Shown: positions 32,850 through 37,331 of the stretch, piece after piece
Numbering within the stretch: the first letter of the stretch is position 1
Layout: each line of letters opens with the position of its first letter
Assembly (NCBI GenBank): GCA_018821925.1
Contig: JAHJLF010000001.1
Location: forward strand, 1-37,331
Direction: 5' to 3'
Length of the DNA: 37,331 nucleotides
From: Candidatus Edwardsbacteria bacterium
Lineage (GTDB): Bacteria > Edwardsbacteria > AC1 > EtOH8
Notes under the pieces: model-generated
Told to the model about the DNA's origin: nothing
Database searches by the model: none
The model's input: the letters and a program-made list of their open reading frames with translations, nothing else
Position numbers and translations under genes: made by a program

Positions 32850-34088
32850 ATGTCTATGAAGATAATCGACCGGTATCTTATAAAGGGCCATGCCCTTCCG
32901 TTTTTTCTGGCCCTGACTGTGCTGACCTTCGTTCTGCTGATGGACCGGCTGTTCGAGCTTATCAATATGATCATCCAGAAAAAAGTGCCGATCCTGATCG
33001 TCAGCAAGGTATTCTTCCTGAGCCTCCCCTACATGCTGACCATGACCATCCCCATGGCGGTGCTGGTGGCAGTGATCATGACTTACGGGCGGCTGGCCCA
33101 GGACAACGAACTGACGGCCATAAAATCCAGCGGGACCCCCTTTATCAGGCTTATCATCGCTCCCTTTCTGGCCGGGATCATCCTGACCGCCGGGCTGTAT
33201 TTCTTCAACGATCGCCTGATGCCCGAGACCAACCATATGGTCAAGAACCTGCTGATGGACATCTCCGAGACCAAGCCCACCCTGCAGCTCAAGGAGAACA
33301 TCTTCATTACCGATTTCCCCGATTACAATATCCTGATCCGGCGGATCGATCCCAAGACCTCGGAGCTGGGCAATGTCACCATCTACGAACAGAAGGGAAA
33401 CTCCCAGCCCCGGACCATCCTGGCATCCAAGGGGCGGCTGATGGTAACCCCCCAGGCCGCCTCGCTGAGGCTGGAACTGATGGACGGGGAGATCCACCAG
33501 CTGGACCCCGAGGACAAGACCCGCTACCACCGGATCAGTTTCAAAAAACATATTTTATATCTGCCGATGGACCCCCAGATCCAGCATCAGGTGCGGACCT
33601 ACCGCAGCGACCGGGAGATGTCCTCGGGCATGATGCAGCAGGTGATCGCCAATATCCGGAAGGAACTGAAGCCCCTGCAGGCCCAGCTGGCCGACAGCTC
33701 CAGTCTCCCGCCCCCCCGTTTGAGCCAGTTGTCCTCGGAGGTCCACAACCGCATATTGGAGATCCGGCGCTACCAGGTGGAGATCCAGAAAAAGATGGCC
33801 ATCCCGGCGGCCTGCCTGGTGTTCATCCTGATCGGGGCCCCCCTGGGAATCATCACCCGCAAGGGCAACCTGGGGGTCAGCTTCGGGCTGTCGCTGGGTT
33901 TCTTTGTCCTGTATTATATAGCCCTGATCGGCGGCGAGGAGCTGGCCGACCGGCAGATCCTTTCCCCGGTGCTGGCCATGTGGGCCGCCAACATGGTGCT
34001 GGGAGCCTGCGGCCTGATCCTGCTGTTCTGGAAGAATTATGAATTCAGCTTTAAAAAGAACCGTTATGCCGATAAAAATACTGGATAA
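32850..34088 (+). CDS. lptF: LPS export permease LptF
   Basis: A 412-residue YjgP/YjgQ family protein: three membrane segments at the N-terminus (ALPFFLALTVLTFVLLMDRL, LPYMLTMTIPMAVLVAVIMTYG, LIIAPFLAGIILTAGLYFF), a periplasmic beta-jellyroll domain (about 125-235), a helical segment around 270-315, then three more membrane segments (ACLVFILIGAPLGIITRKG, GLSLGFFVLYYIALIGGEELA, MWAANMVLGACGLILLF). With LptG and LptB it extracts lipopolysaccharide from the inner membrane for transport to the surface. The start could be ATG 32850 or 32856 (MKIIDRYL, the usual family start); there is no ribosome site for either. It overlaps lptG. Confidence 0.92.
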   Translation: MSMKIIDRYLIKGHALPFFLALTVLTFVLLMDRLFELINMIIQKKVPILIVSKVFFLSLPYMLTMTIPMAVLVAVIMTYGRLAQDNELTAIKSSGTPFIRLIIAPFLAGIILTAGLYFFNDRLMPETNHMVKNLLMDISETKPTLQLKENIFITDFPDYNILIRRIDPKTSELGNVTIYEQKGNSQPRTILASKGRLMVTPQAASLRLELMDGEIHQLDPEDKTRYHRISFKKHILYLPMDPQIQHQVRTYRSDREMSSGMMQQVIANIRKELKPLQAQLADSSSLPPPRLSQLSSEVHNRILEIRRYQVEIQKKMAIPAACLVFILIGAPLGIITRKGNLGVSFGLSLGFFVLYYIALIGGEELADRQILSPVLAMWAANMVLGACGLILLFWKNYEFSFKKNRYADKNTG

Positions 34089-35154
34089 ATACCTCTCCCG
34101 GGAATTCCTGAAATCGCTGATCTTTTCGCAGACCGCCTTCGTGCTGATCTTCGTTCTGGTGGATATCTTCGAAAAGCTGGACATGTTCATCGATAACCGG
34201 GCGCCCTATCATCTGGTGGCCTTGTTTTACATCTATCAGATACCGTATATAATGATCCTGACCCTGCCGGTGGCCATGCTGCTGGCCAGTATGGCCACTA
34301 TCAGTCAGATGGCCCGCCACCACGAGATCGTGGCCATGAAAGCCGCCGGGATGAGCCTCTACCGGATATTCGCCCCCCTGTTCATATTGGGCCTGCTGAT
34401 AAGCCTTGCGGTGATGGCTGTCAGCGAAACTATCGTCCCGTTCACCAACCAGAAAAAAGGCAATCTGGAAAGGATCCGGATAAGGAAGCAGATATCCCAG
34501 GAGCCCAAGATCAGATTCAACCTGCTATACGACGGCAGTGACGGCCGCCAGTTTTTTATTAAAAGATACAATGTGGAAAAAGCGGTGATGGATTCGGTGT
34601 CCATATTCCAGGTCGACCAGCAGAACCGGATATTGCAACGGGTGGACGCGGCCAGAGGGACCTGGGCCGGAGACGCCTGGCTGCTGGAGAAAGTCATAAT
34701 CCGGAAGTTCCGTCCGGACGGGACGGAACTTTCCGACAGCCTCCCGCAATTAAAACTCACCGGCTATGAGGAGGTCCCGGCATCGTTTTCCAAACGCGAA
34801 CTGCTGCCCGATGAGATGGGTTTCTTTGAACTGCGCCAGTTCATTGACCGTTTAAAGAGGTCCGGAAATAAGGTTCAACAATCGGTGGTGGACCTGTATC
34901 TCAAGTTATCATTCCCCTTCGCCAATTTCATCATCCTGCTGTTCGGCCTTCCCCTGCTGTCCAATTCGCGCAAAGGCAGCACGGCCTCGGGCTTTGCCAT
35001 ATCGTTGTTGACCTGCTTTGTTTTTTGGGGATTGCTGCAGACCGGACGGGCCCTGGGGCACAACGCGACGCTTTCGCCCATCCTGGCAGCCTGGCTGCCC
35101 AATATTATATTCGGGGCCATAGGAGCCTTCCTGCTCTACCGGGCTCCCAAATAA
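34066..35154 (+). CDS. lptG: LPS export permease LptG
   Basis: The second YjgP/YjgQ family subunit, partner of LptF. I start it at ATG 34066 (MPIKILDKYLSREFLKSLIFSQ, the usual family start, 362 aa); an ATG at 34039 in the same frame would add nine residues (MNSALKRTV). It overlaps the end of lptF in another frame by 23 bases. Membrane segments lie near 20-37, 55-80, 105-123 and, after a periplasmic domain, 275-297, 310-330 and 338-358 (FANFIILLFGLPLLSNSRKG, AISLLTCFVFWGLLQTGRALG, AWLPNIIFGAIGAFLLYRAP). It forms a heterodimer with LptF in the Lpt export machine; LptB, LptA and LptC are outside the window. Confidence 0.92.
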   Translation: MPIKILDKYLSREFLKSLIFSQTAFVLIFVLVDIFEKLDMFIDNRAPYHLVALFYIYQIPYIMILTLPVAMLLASMATISQMARHHEIVAMKAAGMSLYRIFAPLFILGLLISLAVMAVSETIVPFTNQKKGNLERIRIRKQISQEPKIRFNLLYDGSDGRQFFIKRYNVEKAVMDSVSIFQVDQQNRILQRVDAARGTWAGDAWLLEKVIIRKFRPDGTELSDSLPQLKLTGYEEVPASFSKRELLPDEMGFFELRQFIDRLKRSGNKVQQSVVDLYLKLSFPFANFIILLFGLPLLSNSRKGSTASGFAISLLTCFVFWGLLQTGRALGHNATLSPILAAWLPNIIFGAIGAFLLYRAPK

Positions 35155-35157
35155 AAA

Positions 35158-35259
35158 GACCGATCGTTTTCCAGCAATAACCACCGCCCCCGGACAATCA
35201 ATTGTCATGGGGGTCCAGACTAAAATTTTTCTGGTGGTTACCGCTTACGTTGATCGGTC
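35158..35259. other. highly structured intergenic element, possible RNA
   Basis: Starting 3 bases after the lptG stop: outer stem GACCGATC (35158-35165) / GATCGGTC (35252-35259), next stem AACCACC (35179-35185) / GGTGGTT (35233-35239), and inside CCCCC-G-GACAA-TCAA-TTGTC-AT-GGGGG plus a small AGA/TCT hairpin. On the minus strand the outer stem is followed by TTTTTATTT, as at a terminator or small-RNA end. No known RNA family recognised. Confidence 0.5.
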
Positions 35260-35288
35260 GTTAAATATGCTCCGACGTGTTTTTCATG

Positions 35289-35328
35289 GAATGCCTGACA
35301 GGCTCCGGCCTGTCAGGCATTTTGCTTG
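35289..35328 (+). terminator. terminator between lptG and ahcY
   Basis: A perfect 13-bp stem (AATGCCTGACAGG / CCTGTCAGGCATT, loop CTCCGG) followed on the plus strand by TTGCTT. The minus side has a weaker T run, so it may serve ahcY too. Confidence 0.75.
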
Positions 35329-35401
35329 AATGGTAACAAAAGGGATCCCAAAAAAGTTAAATCTCGTTAACCCTGTCTAAATGGTTTCCGGCCTGCCCGT
35401 T

Positions 35402-36658
<1,257 letters not shown>

Positions 36659-36671
36659 TTATTTCTCCTAA

Positions 36672-37331
36672 TTATTTTTTGGCTGCGGATTTCAGTTTGT
36701 CGGATACGTCGGTCTTCTCCCAGGGGAAGCCCTCCTCCTCCCGGCCGAAATGACCGTAGGCGGCGGTTTTACGGTAGATGGGCTGGCGCAGTTTGAGCAT
36801 GGTGATGATCCCGTGGGGGGTCAGGTCAAAGTACTGCCGGATAAGCTTGGTCAGTTTGGCGTCCTCCACCTTGCCGGTGCCGTAGGTATCCACCATGATG
36901 GACACCGGCTCGGCCACTCCGATGGCATAGGCCAGCTGGATCTCGCAGCGGTCGGCCAGGCCGGCAGCCACGATATTCTTGGCGATGTACCTGGCGGCGT
37001 AGGCCGCGCTGCGGTCCACCTTGGTGGGATCCTTGCCGGAGAAGCAGCCGCCGCCGTGGCGTCCGATGCCTCCGTAGGTGTCGACGATGATCTTTCGTCC
37101 GGTCAGTCCGGTGTCGCCCTGGGGCCCGCCGATCACGAACCGGCCGGTGGGATTGACCATGATCTTGGTCCGATCGTCCATCATCTTGCTGTCCACCACC
37201 CGGTTAATGACATGCTTGATGATATCCCGCTTGACCTTGTCCTCGGAGACATTGGCGTCATGCTGGGTGGAGACCACGATGGTGTCCACCCTCTTGGGCA
37301 CGCCGTTGACGTATTCGATGGTCACCTGGGA
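36672..37331 (-). CDS. metK: S-adenosylmethionine synthetase, C-terminal part (5' end outside window)
   Basis: The frame is open to the window edge and reads [25 protein letters not shown]..., about 219 residues of a ~385-residue enzyme: the central and C-terminal domains of MAT. Diagnostic segments: [29 protein letters not shown] with the phosphate/ATP-binding glycines, [29 protein letters not shown] with the metal/phosphate-binding loop, and the C-terminal [19 protein letters not shown]. It makes SAM from methionine and ATP. It is upstream of and co-transcribed with ahcY. The N-terminus and any upstream riboswitch lie beyond the window. Confidence 0.97.
   Translation of the reverse strand, partial: SQVTIEYVNGVPKRVDTIVVSTQHDANVSEDKVKRDIIKHVINRVVDSKMMDDRTKIMVNPTGRFVIGGPQGDTGLTGRKIIVDTYGGIGRHGGGCFSGKDPTKVDRSAAYAARYIAKNIVAAGLADRCEIQLAYAIGVAEPVSIMVDTYGTGKVEDAKLTKLIRQYFDLTPHGIITMLKLRQPIYRKTAAYGHFGREEEGFPWEKTDVSDKLKSAAKK

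Noticed and set aside
32654-34042. 462-codon plus-strand frame overlapping sprA start and lptF
   Set aside because: It is a shadow of lptF in another frame: low-complexity Pro/Gly/Asp/Arg composition, no domains.
35158-35259. Hammerhead ribozyme
   Set aside because: The conserved CTGATGA core is missing on both strands.

Overview
The window is a gene-dense, roughly 55% GC stretch of a Gram-negative (diderm) bacterial chromosome. It carries a SprA-type giant outer-membrane translocon protein (hallmark of type 9 secretion), LptF/LptG lipopolysaccharide exporters, a type IV pilus locus, and Bacteroidota-like versions of PurF and SerA. The mix (SprA plus sigma-54-type pilus control, unusual PurF/SerA active sites) suggests a member of the FCB group or a related candidate phylum rather than a well-studied genus. 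That placement is inference; no rRNA or marker tree is available here.

Region 1 (1-11.3 kb), central metabolism, all on the minus strand: a 3'-truncated PurF-like protein whose glutaminase nucleophile is absent; SerA lying directly behind a hicBA toxin-antitoxin pair; an operon of a Cys/Met-metabolism PLP enzyme, threonine synthase and an ApgM-like phosphomutase-fold protein that is probably a homoserine kinase; SerC; tRNA-Ala(CGC) with a duplicated 3' end; a class I aminotransferase with a possible small ORF behind it; a small UPF0016 membrane protein; and a GxxExxY-family gene broken by a 140-bp TA-flanked inverted-repeat element.

Region 2 (11.4-14.1 kb): a translationally coupled ABC ATPase / permease / TPR-like membrane protein operon, followed by a three-copy foldback repeat array.

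Region 3 (14.4-32.8 kb), type IV pilus and secretion, all minus strand: sprA, a ComEA-like helix-hairpin-helix protein, three tandem PilB-type ATPases (the last with a one-base frameshift), PilT, PilC, a membrane-anchored protein fusing a PilS-like sensor to a PilR-like sigma-54 activator without receiver or kinase ATPase domain, and two type IV pilins. A strong -24/-12 promoter lies just before one pilin and a weaker one before the other, so the hybrid regulator next door is the obvious candidate activator.

Region 4 (32.8-37.3 kb): divergent lptF-lptG on the plus strand, a convergent intergenic region with a terminator and a ~100-nt highly structured element, then ahcY and the 3' part of metK on the minus strand, i.e. 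the SAM cycle.

Several families of short palindromic repeats are scattered through the intergenic regions.
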